A DNA stretch of 64,000 nt from NCBI GenBank assembly GCA_913776255.1, contig CAJYLV010000055.1:1-64000 (forward strand), read 5' to 3'. The notes beneath the pieces were generated by a model that was not told the origin of the DNA, searched no databases, and saw nothing but the letters and a program-made list of their open reading frames with translations. The translations under genes and the position numbers were made by a program. This DNA is from an uncultured Sphingomonas sp. GTDB lineage: Bacteria; Pseudomonadota; Alphaproteobacteria; Sphingomonadales; Sphingomonadaceae. Shown one piece after another: positions 26,029-35,221 of the stretch (positions are counted from its first letter, which is position 1; each line of letters opens with the position of its first letter).

Positions 26029-27840
26029 CTACGGTTGCCAGTTCGGGCGATAGGTCGGATCGAGCCGCCGGTCGATGAAATAGGCCGCGCTGACGAAGGC
26101 GAGATGGGTCAGCGCCTGCGGGAAATTGCCGAGCGCCAGTCCGCGCCGGTCGACCTCCTCCGAGAACAGCCCGAGCGGATTGGCATAGGCGATCCCCTTG
26201 GCGAGGATCAGTTGCGCCTCGTCAATCCGCCCCGCCCGTGCGAGACATTCGGCATACCAGAAGGTGCAGGTGGTGAATGCGCCCTCCCCGCCTTCCAGCC
26301 CGTCGGCATTGCAATAACGGTAGACGAGTCCGTCGTCGCGCAGCTCGGTGCCGATCGCGTCCAGCGTCTTCAGCCACACCGGATCGGTCGAGGAGACGAA
26401 GCGGACCAACGGCATCATCAGCAAGGCGGCGTCGAGTTCACGACCGCCGCGCTCCTGGACGAAATAGCCATGGTCGGGATGACGGAAGTTGGTCCAGACA
26501 TCCTCGACGATCGCATCGCGCGCCTCCGCCCAGGCGACGAGCGGCGCGGGCAACGACCGTTGATGCGCCAGCCGGATCGCCCGATCGAGCGCCACCCAGC
26601 ACATCACCCGCGAGTGCAGGAAGTGCCGCGGTTCGCCGCGCATCTCCCAGATCCCGGCATCGGGTTCCTGCCAATGCGCGATGACGTGATCGACGATGCC
26701 CCGCACGTGCTGCCAGCCCTCGTGGCTGATCGCGTGACCGTATTTGTTCGACAGGTAGACGCTGTCGAGTAGCTCGCCGAAGATGTCGAGCTGCGTCTGG
26801 GCATGCGCCGCGTTACCGATCCGCACCGGACGGCTGCCGGCATAGCCCGCCAGATGCGCAAGCTCCAATTCGTCCGCGGCTTCCGATCCGTCGATCGCAT
26901 ACATGATGCGGATCGGATGGGCCGGATCCGCCGCCATCACCCGCCTCGCCGCCCAGCGATTGAAGTGCTCGGCCTCGTCAACGTAGCCGAGCCGCAGAAA
27001 GGCGTAGACCGTGAACGACGCGTCGCGGATCCAGGTCGCGCGATAGTCCCAGTTGCGCCCCGCCCCGGTCGCCTCCGGCAGCGAGAAGGTCGCCGCGGCG
27101 GCGATCGACCCGTGCCGCGCCGAGGTGAGCAGCTTGAGCGCCAGCGCCGAGCGCGTCATCATCTCGCGCCACCGCCCGTCATAGGTCGATTTGCGGGTCC
27201 AGGCCTGCCAAGCGGCGCTGGTCGCGGCGATGTCGGCCACCACCGCCGCCTCGTCCGGACATTCCAGCGCCTCCTCGCCGAGCACGAACCACGCGCTGTC
27301 GCCGGCGCGGAGCGTGAACTCGGCGGTGGCGGCGCCGTCACCGACCGCGAGCGGCACCGACGCGAACAGCCGCAGCGTCAGACCGGCCCCCGCGAAGCGG
27401 ATGCCTCGGTCCGCCGACGTGGCCGAGGGTATCTCGCGCGCATAGTCGAAGCGCGGCGCGCACCGCATCGCGAACCGGACGCAGCCGCGCGTCACCGTCA
27501 CCCGCCGGATCAGGCAGCGGGCGGCGCGATCCGGATGCACGCGCGCATCGGGCAACGGCATCAGGTCGCGCACCTCCGCGCTGCCGTCCTCCGCCATCCA
27601 CCGCGTCAGCAGCACGTTGGTGTCCGGCACGTAGAGCTGCAGCCGTGTCGGCTCGTCCAGCGCGGGCGACAGCGTGAACGCTCCGCCATTCTCGGCATCG
27701 AGCAGCGCGGCGAAGACGGTCGGGCTGTCGAGCGATGGCCAGCACAGATAGTCGATCGTCGCGTCACGCGCGACCAGCGCCGCCGTTTCCAGATCACCGA
27801 TGATGCCGTGCTCGCCGATCGTGCGCAGCGGCTCAACCAT
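26029..27840 (-). CDS. Glycoside hydrolase family 15 (glucoamylase/trehalase-like), cytoplasmic
   Basis: 603 residues without a signal peptide. The N-terminal beta-sandwich opens with PLRTIGEHGIIGDLETAALV and DYLCWPSLDSPTVFAALLD, typical of the bacterial GH15 group that includes mycobacterial trehalase. The (alpha/alpha)6 barrel follows: GRNWDYRATWIRDASFTVYA, SHEGWQHVRG, PDAGIWEMRGEPRHFLHSRV with a likely catalytic glutamate, and CTFWYAECLARAGR near the C-terminus. The start overlaps the SDR stop by 8 bp, so it is the last gene of a Gfo/SDR/GH15 operon. Glucose released from trehalose or maltodextrins would be a substrate for the SDR. Trehalase versus glucoamylase cannot be decided here. Confidence 0.9.
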   Translation of the reverse strand: MVEPLRTIGEHGIIGDLETAALVARDATIDYLCWPSLDSPTVFAALLDAENGGAFTLSPALDEPTRLQLYVPDTNVLLTRWMAEDGSAEVRDLMPLPDARVHPDRAARCLIRRVTVTRGCVRFAMRCAPRFDYAREIPSATSADRGIRFAGAGLTLRLFASVPLAVGDGAATAEFTLRAGDSAWFVLGEEALECPDEAAVVADIAATSAAWQAWTRKSTYDGRWREMMTRSALALKLLTSARHGSIAAAATFSLPEATGAGRNWDYRATWIRDASFTVYAFLRLGYVDEAEHFNRWAARRVMAADPAHPIRIMYAIDGSEAADELELAHLAGYAGSRPVRIGNAAHAQTQLDIFGELLDSVYLSNKYGHAISHEGWQHVRGIVDHVIAHWQEPDAGIWEMRGEPRHFLHSRVMCWVALDRAIRLAHQRSLPAPLVAWAEARDAIVEDVWTNFRHPDHGYFVQERGGRELDAALLMMPLVRFVSSTDPVWLKTLDAIGTELRDDGLVYRYCNADGLEGGEGAFTTCTFWYAECLARAGRIDEAQLILAKGIAYANPLGLFSEEVDRRGLALGNFPQALTHLAFVSAAYFIDRRLDPTYRPNWQP

Positions 27841-28645
27841 TGTCGCGGAACTCGGGGTACAGGGTCATGCCGCCATCGACGAACAGGGTCGTGCCCGTCA
27901 CGTAATCGGCCTGATCGGACGACAGCCACACCGCCGCGCGGGCGACGTCCTCGGGTTCGCCGATCCGGCCATAGGGGATCAGCCGCAGCAGCTTTTCGAG
28001 CGCCGCCTCGTCGTCCCAGGCATCCTTGTTGATCGGGGTGCGGATCGCGCCGGGCGCGATCGCGTTCACGCGGATGCCGTCGACGGCCACTTCCTGTGCA
28101 AGCGAGCGCGTGAACATCCGGCTGCCGCCCTTCGACGCGGCATAATTGACGTGCCCTGCCCAGGGGATCACCTCATGCACCGAGCTCATCGTGACGATCG
28201 ATCCCGCGCTGCGGGCGGGCCGCCCCGCCGCCGGTTGCGCGCGGAAGCGGCGTACCGCTTCCCGCGCGCACAGAAATTGCCCGGTCAGGTTCACGTCGAT
28301 GACGGTATTCCAGTCCGCGAGCGTCATGTCCGCGATCGCGGCGTCCTTCTGGACGCCGGAATTCGCGACCAGCACATCGATCCGCCCGAACGCCGACACC
28401 GCCGCGTCGAACAGCCGCGCGACATCCGCCTCGTCGGAGACGTTGGCGCCGACCGCGTGCGCACGCCCGCCCCCGGCGACGATCTCCGCCACCAGTGCGT
28501 CGGCGGCAGCGGCGTCCGAATGGTAATTGACGACCACCGCCGCGCCGGCGTCGGCGAGCGCGGCGGCGACGCCCAGTCCGATGCCGGAACTGGCGCCGGT
28601 CACGATCGCGACATGATCGGCAAGAAGGCGGGTTGTGTGCGACAT
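27833..28645 (-). CDS. SDR oxidoreductase, glucose 1-dehydrogenase-like
   Basis: 270 residues from the ATG at 28645, with GGAG 9 bases upstream; an in-frame ATG 18 bases earlier lacks a ribosome site. Classical SDR elements are VAIVTGASSGIGLGVAAAL (cofactor), NSGVQ, the catalytic serine in MSSVHEV and the YAASK tyrosine/lysine pair (NYAASKGGSRMFTRSLAQEV). The C-terminal SSDQADYVTGTTLFVDGGM is common in glucose 1-dehydrogenase-type SDRs. Its place between a Gfo/Idh/MocA protein and GH15 supports oxidation of a sugar to a lactone. The specific sugar is an inference. Confidence 0.87.
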   Translation of the reverse strand: MSHTTRLLADHVAIVTGASSGIGLGVAAALADAGAAVVVNYHSDAAAADALVAEIVAGGGRAHAVGANVSDEADVARLFDAAVSAFGRIDVLVANSGVQKDAAIADMTLADWNTVIDVNLTGQFLCAREAVRRFRAQPAAGRPARSAGSIVTMSSVHEVIPWAGHVNYAASKGGSRMFTRSLAQEVAVDGIRVNAIAPGAIRTPINKDAWDDEAALEKLLRLIPYGRIGEPEDVARAAVWLSSDQADYVTGTTLFVDGGMTLYPEFRDNG

Positions 28646-28674
28646 CGACTGCTCCGGGATCATCGGGGGGACGG

Positions 28675-29808
28675 TCAGGCGCCGGTAGGCGCCGCCGCGT
28701 CGACCGGGTCCGGCGCGGACACGGCGCGCAGCGTCTGTTCCTGCGCGTCGGGATCGATCCGCCGGCTCCGCTCGAGCGGCGCGATCGGCACCGGCCCGCC
28801 CGACGCGAGCGCGGCGACGATCGCCTCGATCACCAGCAGGTCGGCCAGCCCTTCCTCGCCATCGGGCTCGGGGCGGCGACCCGCGAGGATGCAGTCGGAG
28901 AAATAGCGCAATTCGCCGCCGAACTGGTCGGTCGCCTTGAAGGTCTCTTTCGATCTCTCCTCACCGATCTGCCGATCGTGCGCGAGCCCCTGCCCGAACC
29001 CGAACGCGGGGTTCATCGTGATCGAGCCCTTGGTGCCGGCGATGATCAGGCTGTCGACGTTGTTCGCATAATAGCTGACCGTGAACTGCGCGAGCCGGTC
29101 GCCCGGCATCCGCAGCGTCACCGCGATCGTGTCGTCGAAATCGCCGAAGCCGGATTCGGGGTGGCGGACGCCGGTGGCCGAGATCACCTCGGTCGGCTCG
29201 GCGCCGAACAGATACCGGATCGCGTTGATCGGATAGGCGCCCATGTCGAACAGCGGACCGGCCTCGATGCCGTTACGGGCACGGTGGTTGGCAGGGTCGA
29301 CCATCTGCGTGAAACAGGCGGTGAAGGCGATCAGGTCGCCCAGCTCGCCGGCGCGGATACGGCGGATCGCGTCGAGCGTCGCGGGTTCGAAATGCAGCCG
29401 GTAGGCGGTCATCAGCTGCGCGCCGCCGCGCTCGGCCGCGGCGATGATCGCACGCGCCTTCTCTGCCGATACGTCGAGCGGCTTCTCGCACAGCACGTGG
29501 ATGCCCGCCTCGAGCGCCGGGATCGCGAATTCGGCGTGGCGCCAGTTGGGAGTGGCCAGATAAAGTGCGTCGATCGTGTCGGAGCGCAGCAGTTCGGGGA
29601 ATTGCTCGTAGGAATATCGCCCGGCGATGTCGTAGCGCTCGCCGAGCGCCGACAGCTTTTCGGGATTGCCCGAGACCAGCGCGGTCATCTCCGAATTGCC
29701 GGTATGCGCCACGCCGGGCATCAGCGCTTCCTGTGCGATGTCACCCAGTCCGACGATCGCGTAGCGGACCTTCCGTCCGCCCAGCCCTAGTGCCGATGCA
29801 ATGCTCAT
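28675..29808 (-). CDS. Gfo/Idh/MocA-family sugar oxidoreductase
   Basis: 377 residues from the ATG at 29808; a longer frame upstream has no family character. The Rossmann motif is RYAIVGLGDIAQEALMPGV, followed by YLATPNWRHAEFAIPALEAG and the catalytic-region EKPLDVSAEKARAII, as in glucose-fructose oxidoreductase relatives. The C-terminal alpha/beta domain has MGAYPINAIRYLFG with a likely active-site tyrosine. No Tat signal is visible, unlike Zymomonas GFOR, so it should be cytoplasmic. It heads the operon with SDR and GH15, and is divergent from a Tat-exported TIM-barrel protein. Confidence 0.88.
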   Translation of the reverse strand: MSIASALGLGGRKVRYAIVGLGDIAQEALMPGVAHTGNSEMTALVSGNPEKLSALGERYDIAGRYSYEQFPELLRSDTIDALYLATPNWRHAEFAIPALEAGIHVLCEKPLDVSAEKARAIIAAAERGGAQLMTAYRLHFEPATLDAIRRIRAGELGDLIAFTACFTQMVDPANHRARNGIEAGPLFDMGAYPINAIRYLFGAEPTEVISATGVRHPESGFGDFDDTIAVTLRMPGDRLAQFTVSYYANNVDSLIIAGTKGSITMNPAFGFGQGLAHDRQIGEERSKETFKATDQFGGELRYFSDCILAGRRPEPDGEEGLADLLVIEAIVAALASGGPVPIAPLERSRRIDPDAQEQTLRAVSAPDPVDAAAPTGA

Positions 29809-29924
29809 ATCTTGTCCCGCGAGATGGTCGACGAGAGCCGCAACCGCTTCGCACACCGCAATGGTTCCCTGCGACGGTCGCTTCCCCACTTTGCCGCGCC
29901 GGCTTTCTCGATTAGGCTCGGCGC

Positions 29925-30764
29925 ATGATGACCCGGCGCACCCTTCTCGCTTCCTCCCTCGTCCTCCCCGCCGCCGCAGGCATCGCCGCGACGCCGGCGC
30001 GCGCCGGCCGGCTGAAACAATCCGTCAGCCGCTGGTGCTATCAGGACATTCCGCTCGACCGGCTGTGCGTCGCCGCCGCTGGCATGGGGTTGCAGGGCAT
30101 CGATCTGCTCCAGCCCGCCGACTATGACGTGCCGCGCCGCCACGGGCTGCGCTGCACCATGGGCTATGCCGCCGACATCATGACGATCCCCAACGGCCTC
30201 AACCGTCGTGAGAACCACGATGCGATCGAGAAGGCGTTCCGGGTCGGCATCCCGCAGGCGGCGAAGGCGGGCGTGCCGAACGTGATCGCCTTCTCGGGCA
30301 ATCGCCGCGGCATGTCCGACGAGGAAGGCGCGGCCAATGCCGTCGCGGGGTTGAACCGCATCAAGGGCATCGCCGAGGATCACGGCGTGACGATCTGTAT
30401 CGAGCTGCTCAACAGCAAGGTCGATCATGCCGACTATATGGCCGATCATACCGCTTGGGGCGTGCGGGTCGCCAAGGAAGTCGCGTCGCCGCGCGTCAAG
30501 CTGCTCTACGACATCTACCATATGCAGATCATGGAGGGCGACCTGATCGACACGATCAGGAAGAACATCCAGTGGATCGGGCATTTCCACACCGGCGGCG
30601 TACCGGGCCGCCACAATCTCGACGCCACGCAGGAAGTCAACTGGCAGGCCGTCGCGCGCAGTGTCGCCGATCTGAACTTCCAGGGGTATTTCGCGCACGA
30701 GTTCGTGCCGGTCGGCGATCCGCTGACCGCGCTGGCGGCGGCGGTGAAGACCTGCACGGTGTGA
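29925..30764 (+). CDS. Hydroxypyruvate isomerase-like TIM-barrel protein with Tat-type signal
   Basis: 279 residues. ATG codons at 29925 and 29928 are equivalent starts. The N-terminus TRRTLLASSLVLPAAAG with an Ala-rich cleavage region resembles a Tat signal, so the protein is probably exported folded. The body is the AP-endonuclease-2-type TIM barrel: GLQGIDLLQPADY, CIELLNSKVDHADYM, LLYDIYHMQIMEGDL, GHFHTGGVPGRH and YFAHEFVP, with metal-binding Glu/Asp/His residues at the family positions. Hyi-type enzymes interconvert hydroxypyruvate and tartronate semialdehyde; an exported copy more likely acts on a sugar or keto-sugar. Divergent from the Gfo-SDR-GH15 operon. Confidence 0.85.
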   Translation: MMTRRTLLASSLVLPAAAGIAATPARAGRLKQSVSRWCYQDIPLDRLCVAAAGMGLQGIDLLQPADYDVPRRHGLRCTMGYAADIMTIPNGLNRRENHDAIEKAFRVGIPQAAKAGVPNVIAFSGNRRGMSDEEGAANAVAGLNRIKGIAEDHGVTICIELLNSKVDHADYMADHTAWGVRVAKEVASPRVKLLYDIYHMQIMEGDLIDTIRKNIQWIGHFHTGGVPGRHNLDATQEVNWQAVARSVADLNFQGYFAHEFVPVGDPLTALAAAVKTCTV

Positions 30765-30949
30765 GGACCGCACGGGCTGCGTTGCTGCCCGATCCCGTCC
30801 CCGCACCGCGTCCCCATTGCCGGCTTAACGCCCAGCCTTAACCATACGGTAACGCGGCCGAAGATAGACGATCCCCATCGCAGCGCCGGACCCTCTTGTC
30901 CGGAACAATGCGGCAGAAGCCGCCGCTGCGTTCAGAAGGGGAACGCGTC

Positions 30950-33900
30950 GTGAAGTTGATGAAGGTAGCGCCGTGCGCGCTGCGCAACGGGATTTCGGCT
31001 GTGGCGCTCGCCACCGCGATCGTGGCGCCTGCCGCCGCGCAGGAAGTCGTGCCCGCCGCGACGGCGCTGTCGTCAGGCGCCAGCGAGGCAGCGACCGTCG
31101 ACGCTGCCGCGATCGCGCAGGTAGCCCCCGCTGCCGATCCTGCGGTCGACGAGCCCCCCACGGTCGTCGTCACCGGAACGCTGTTCCGCGACTCCAACGC
31201 CACGTCGATCTCGCCGGTCACCGTGCTGAGCGGCGCGACGCTGGAGCGCGCGAACATCACCACCGCGCAGGACGCGATCCGCTCGGTCTCCGCCGACAGC
31301 GCCGGGTCGATCTCGACCGGCTTCCGCAACGGCTTCTCGGCCGGCGGCGCGGCGGTGTCGCTGCGCGGGCTCGGCGTGTCGTCGACGGTGGTGCTGATCG
31401 ACGGGCTCCGCTCGGCCAATTTCCCGCTGAATGACGACGGTCACAACGCCTATGTCGACCTGAACTCGATCCCGTTCAGCATCGTCGACCGGATCGAGGT
31501 GCTGAAGGACGGCGCGTCCTCCACCTATGGCGCCGACGCGATCGGCGGCGTGGTCAACCTCATCAGCAAGAAGAACGTGCAGGGCGTGCAGGGCTCGGTG
31601 CAGGGCGGCGCGACCGACAAGGCCGACGGCGCCCACTATCGCGCCACGCTGACCGCAGGGTTCGGTGACTATACGTCGCAGGGCTTCAACTTCTATGTAA
31701 ACGGCGAGTACACCTACGACGGCTTCATCACCAATCATTCGCGCGGCTATCCGTTCAACACCACCGACCTGCGCGCGAGCGGGTTGCTGGATCGCAACCG
31801 CAACGACGATTCGCTGACCACGCCCAATCCGCAGGCGGTGGTGACGCGCGTATCGCAGACCGACCTCAACAATCCGCTCGCCGGAAAGGTCGGTGCGCCG
31901 CTCACCAACCAATATCAGCTCATCAACCCGAGTTCGTGCCCGTACGGCACCTTCACGCTCACCAGCGGTTCGGAGATCGGAACGGGTTGCGCGCACAATC
32001 TGCCCGACGAATATAACCTGATCCAGCCGGAACAGCAGCGTTACTCGACGACCGCACGCCTCGCGGTGCGGCTGAGCGACAATCTCGAAGGCTTCGCCAG
32101 CGCCAGCTATTCGCACTCGGACGTCACCATCACCGGGGCACCGCAGGGCATCCGCCAGGCGCAGCCGTTCGGCGGTGCCTCCGCGCTCGCGTCGAGCAGC
32201 CCGGGCATCGTGCTGCCGGTCTATGTCTGCTCGGCCGGCGTCGACTGCGTGTCGGCGAGCGACCGCCGGCTGAACCCGAACAATCCCTATGCCGCCGCCT
32301 ATGCCGCCAATCCGTCGCAGGGCGCGGCGCGCATCTATTATCTGTTCGGCGACATCGCCGCGCGCAGCGAGCGTTCGCTGAACGTGTTCCGCACCACCGC
32401 CGGCATCTCGGGCGACCTGGGCAACGGCTTCAAGTTCCGGCTGAACGGCGTCTATGCGCGCGACGAATTGAGCGTCACGCAATATGGCTTCATCAACATT
32501 CAGGGGCTGCTGAAGGCGATCAATACCGGCGCGTACAATTTCGTCGATCCGAGCCAGAACTCGGCGGCGGTGCGCAACCAGATCTCGCCGGCCCGCACCA
32601 CCCCGTCGCACTCGACGGTCGCGACGATCGGCGGCTCGCTGCTGAAGTCGCTGATGGAGCTGCCGGGCGGCGACCTCAACGTCGGCGCCGGCTTCCAGCT
32701 GCGCCGCGAGACGCTGATGAACCGCAACGCGAATTATGATCTCAGCTATTACGGCCTCAACACGTCGTCGGCACAGGGTCAGCAAACCGTGACCGCCGGG
32801 TTCTTCGAGATCGATGCGCCGCTGGCGGAGCAGTTCGACCTCAACGTCTCCGGGCGCTACGATCATTATTCGCAGGGTTATGGTCACTTCTCGCCCAAGG
32901 TCGGGATGAAATTCTCCCCGGCGTCGTTCGCGTCGCTGCGCGCGACCTATTCGGAGGGCTTCCGCGCGCCGACGTTCGCCGAGAACAATCCAGCGAGCAG
33001 CTATGCCGGCTATTCGTCGTTCATCCCGCCCGCCAGCTTCATCGCGGCGCACCCCGGCAACAGCGCATATAGCGGCACGTACAACATCGGCAGCGGTTCG
33101 ACCGGCAACCCGGCCATCCTTCCAGAAGTCTCGCGCAGCTTTACGGCGGGCATGATTTTGAACCCGGCGCGCTGGTTCAATCTGACTGCCGACTATTACA
33201 ACATCAAAAAGTCGAACCTGATCGTCAGCGGCCCGCGCCGTTCGGCCGCGATCGACGCTTATTACAGCGCGACGAACGCCGCGGATGGCTGCGCGGCGCT
33301 CGCGAAGGTCGGCGAAGGCTATCGTTGCAACATCATCGACGCGCCCGATCCCTCGAACCCGAACGCCTTGCCGCGGCTGCTGGTGTTCGACGTGCCCTAC
33401 GTCAACGCCAACTACCAGGTCAGCTCGGGGATCGACGTCCAGGCGACCGCCAGCGGCCGGATCGCCAACGGCACGCGCCTGACTAGCCGGCTCGACGTGA
33501 CCCGCGTGTTGCGCCTCGATCTGGTGACGCCGGATGGCGTCACGCAGAAATATGCGGGTACGCTCGGACCGTACCAGCTGTCGTCGGGCGGCGGTACGCC
33601 GCGCATCCGCGGCAACTGGCAGAATTCGGTGGACGCGGGCAATTTCTCGCTGACTGCCACCACTTATTACGTCGGTCGCATCAAGCAGGTCGCGGCGGAC
33701 CGGATCACCCCGGTCAACGGCGTGATCGACCTGTCGTGCAAGAACACGCTGGCGCCGATCGTCAAGGGAACCGACCCCAACAAGCAATGCTACGTCCGGC
33801 CCTTCATCTACGTGGACCTGAACGCTGCGCTGCGGGTCAATGACCAGTTCCGCTTCTTCTTCAACGTGCAGAATCTGACCAATGCGCGCGCGCCGCTCGC

Positions 33901-34000
33901 ATCGGGGGCCTATTCCAGCAACCCGAATTATCTCGTCAGCTGGCATTACGCCGGGCTCGTCGGCCGCAACTTCAGCGCGGGCGCCAGCTTCAACTTCTGA
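30950..34000 (+). CDS. TonB-dependent outer-membrane receptor
   Basis: 1016 residues from the GTG at 30950, preceded by GAAGGGGAA at about 7 bases; ATG at 30959 is the alternative. A signal peptide ends near IVAPAAAQ, then a long Ala/Val-rich linker precedes TVVVTGTLFRDSN. The plug shows RGLGVSSTVVLIDGLRS and GASSTYGADAIGGVVNLISK, and the barrel ends FSAGASFNF. Loops hold paired cysteines. It lies 185 bp after the TIM-barrel gene and before a sugar ABC ATPase on the same strand, so a carbohydrate ligand is plausible. A hairpin directly after the stop suggests it is transcribed alone. Confidence 0.93.
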   Translation: MKLMKVAPCALRNGISAVALATAIVAPAAAQEVVPAATALSSGASEAATVDAAAIAQVAPAADPAVDEPPTVVVTGTLFRDSNATSISPVTVLSGATLERANITTAQDAIRSVSADSAGSISTGFRNGFSAGGAAVSLRGLGVSSTVVLIDGLRSANFPLNDDGHNAYVDLNSIPFSIVDRIEVLKDGASSTYGADAIGGVVNLISKKNVQGVQGSVQGGATDKADGAHYRATLTAGFGDYTSQGFNFYVNGEYTYDGFITNHSRGYPFNTTDLRASGLLDRNRNDDSLTTPNPQAVVTRVSQTDLNNPLAGKVGAPLTNQYQLINPSSCPYGTFTLTSGSEIGTGCAHNLPDEYNLIQPEQQRYSTTARLAVRLSDNLEGFASASYSHSDVTITGAPQGIRQAQPFGGASALASSSPGIVLPVYVCSAGVDCVSASDRRLNPNNPYAAAYAANPSQGAARIYYLFGDIAARSERSLNVFRTTAGISGDLGNGFKFRLNGVYARDELSVTQYGFINIQGLLKAINTGAYNFVDPSQNSAAVRNQISPARTTPSHSTVATIGGSLLKSLMELPGGDLNVGAGFQLRRETLMNRNANYDLSYYGLNTSSAQGQQTVTAGFFEIDAPLAEQFDLNVSGRYDHYSQGYGHFSPKVGMKFSPASFASLRATYSEGFRAPTFAENNPASSYAGYSSFIPPASFIAAHPGNSAYSGTYNIGSGSTGNPAILPEVSRSFTAGMILNPARWFNLTADYYNIKKSNLIVSGPRRSAAIDAYYSATNAADGCAALAKVGEGYRCNIIDAPDPSNPNALPRLLVFDVPYVNANYQVSSGIDVQATASGRIANGTRLTSRLDVTRVLRLDLVTPDGVTQKYAGTLGPYQLSSGGGTPRIRGNWQNSVDAGNFSLTATTYYVGRIKQVAADRITPVNGVIDLSCKNTLAPIVKGTDPNKQCYVRPFIYVDLNAALRVNDQFRFFFNVQNLTNARAPLASGAYSSNPNYLVSWHYAGLVGRNFSAGASFNF

Positions 34001-34006
34001 CCGGCA

Positions 34007-34051
34007 GGCGCCGGGCGGGGCCGGGTTTCGTCCCCGCCACCGCCCGGCGCC
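34007..34051 (+). terminator. Hairpin terminator after TonB receptor
   Basis: GGCGCCGGGCGG (34007-34018) pairs perfectly with 34040-34051; the enclosed bases include a further GGGG/CCCC pairing around GTTTCG. It starts 7 bases after the receptor stop. No strong T-run follows, as is common in such GC-rich genomes. Confidence 0.65.
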
Positions 34052-34132
34052 TTCGGCTCGTTCGTACCGCAAACGCCTGTTCCTCTTGCACTTCCGCGAT
34101 CCGCCCGCGATGGATCGTCGCAGAGGTGTTGC

Positions 34133-35221
34133 GTGGCGCGTGTCGAGATCGAGGGTCTGAGCAAGCGGTTCGGCGCGACCCACGTCCTGTCCGCAACCGA
34201 CCTGTCGATCGAGGACGGCGAGTTCGTCGCGATCGTCGGTCCGTCCGGTTGCGGAAAGTCGACGCTCCTCCGCCTGATAGCCGGTCTCGAGGAACCGACC
34301 GGCGGACGGGTGCTGATCGACGGGCGCGACGTCACCCCGCTGCCCCCTGCCGAGCGCGGGCTGGCGATGGTCTTCCAGTCCTACGCGCTCTATCCGCACC
34401 TGACCGTCGCCGAGAATATCGCCTTCCCGCTGCGTGTCGCGCGGCGCTCGCGCGCGGACATCGCCGCGCGCGTCGCGGCGGTCGCGGAGACACTCGACCT
34501 CACCCCCCTGCTCGCCCGGCGTCCGCGCGCCTTGTCCGGCGGGCAGCGGCAGCGGGTGTCGATCGCGCGCGCGATCGTGCGCGAGCCGCGGGTGCTGCTC
34601 CTCGACGAGCCGCTGTCGAACCTCGATACTGAGCTGCGGGTGCGGATGCGCCACGAATTCGCGCGCCTGCATGCCGCGCTCGGCGCGACGATGCTCTATG
34701 TGACCCACGACCAGCTGGAGGCGATGACGCTCGCCAACCGCATCGTGGTGATGAGCGCCGGCCGGGTCGAACAGGTCGGCGCGCCGCTCGCGCTCTACGA
34801 CGCACCGGCGACGCTGGCGGTGGCGCGGGCCATCGGCTCGCCGGGCATGAACCTGTTGCCCGGCACGATCGATCGGGTCGACCCGCATGGCGCGACGGTG
34901 CGACTGACCGGCGGTGCGACCGTGCGCGCCGCCGTGTGGGCTGAGAGCGGCGCGCCGGTGACGTTGGGCGTCCGCCCCGAGCATCTGGCCCCCGACCCGG
35001 ACGGCCGGTTCGCCGGAACGGTCGAGCTGTTCGAGCGGCTTGGCCCCCTGTCCTTCGCGCATCTCGGTGCGCCGGGGCTGGAGACGACGATCGTCGCGCA
35101 GCTCCCCGGCGACCGGCGCGTCACCCTCGGCGAGACGCTGCGCTTCGGCGTCGCGCCGGAGCGGGTGCACGTCTTCGCCGCCGACGGGCGCGCGCTGCCG
35201 CGCGTCGATGCTAGCCCTTGA
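34133..35221 (+). CDS. Sugar ABC transporter ATP-binding protein, MalK/UgpC type
   Basis: 362 residues from a GTG start with CAGAGG upstream. ABC motifs are complete: Walker A GPSGCGKST, Q-loop FQSYALYPHLTV, signature LSGGQRQRVSIARAIV, Walker B VLLLDEPLSNLD and the H-loop YVTHDQLEAMTLA. The C-terminal third is the TOBE/MalK regulatory extension (TLGVRPEHLAPD, ending in FGVAPERVHVF). It is the only ATPase near the two permeases and binding protein at 35.2-38.2 kb, but it runs in the opposite direction and its last 11 bases overlap the end of the second permease gene. Co-function is very likely, with separate promoters. Confidence 0.93.
   Translation: MARVEIEGLSKRFGATHVLSATDLSIEDGEFVAIVGPSGCGKSTLLRLIAGLEEPTGGRVLIDGRDVTPLPPAERGLAMVFQSYALYPHLTVAENIAFPLRVARRSRADIAARVAAVAETLDLTPLLARRPRALSGGQRQRVSIARAIVREPRVLLLDEPLSNLDTELRVRMRHEFARLHAALGATMLYVTHDQLEAMTLANRIVVMSAGRVEQVGAPLALYDAPATLAVARAIGSPGMNLLPGTIDRVDPHGATVRLTGGATVRAAVWAESGAPVTLGVRPEHLAPDPDGRFAGTVELFERLGPLSFAHLGAPGLETTIVAQLPGDRRVTLGETLRFGVAPERVHVFAADGRALPRVDASP

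Noticed and set aside
29842..29868. Possible EcfG (general stress) promoter, GGAAC-N18-GGTT, upstream of the Gfo/Idh gene
   Set aside because: Spacing and -10 differ from the usual GGAAC-N16/17-CGTT, so I do not call it.
31073..35170. Very long open frame on the minus strand (about 1365 codons)
   Set aside because: It lies antisense to a well-defined TonB receptor and ABC ATPase, has Arg/Asp/Ala-dominated composition without domains, and is a GC-rich frame shadow.
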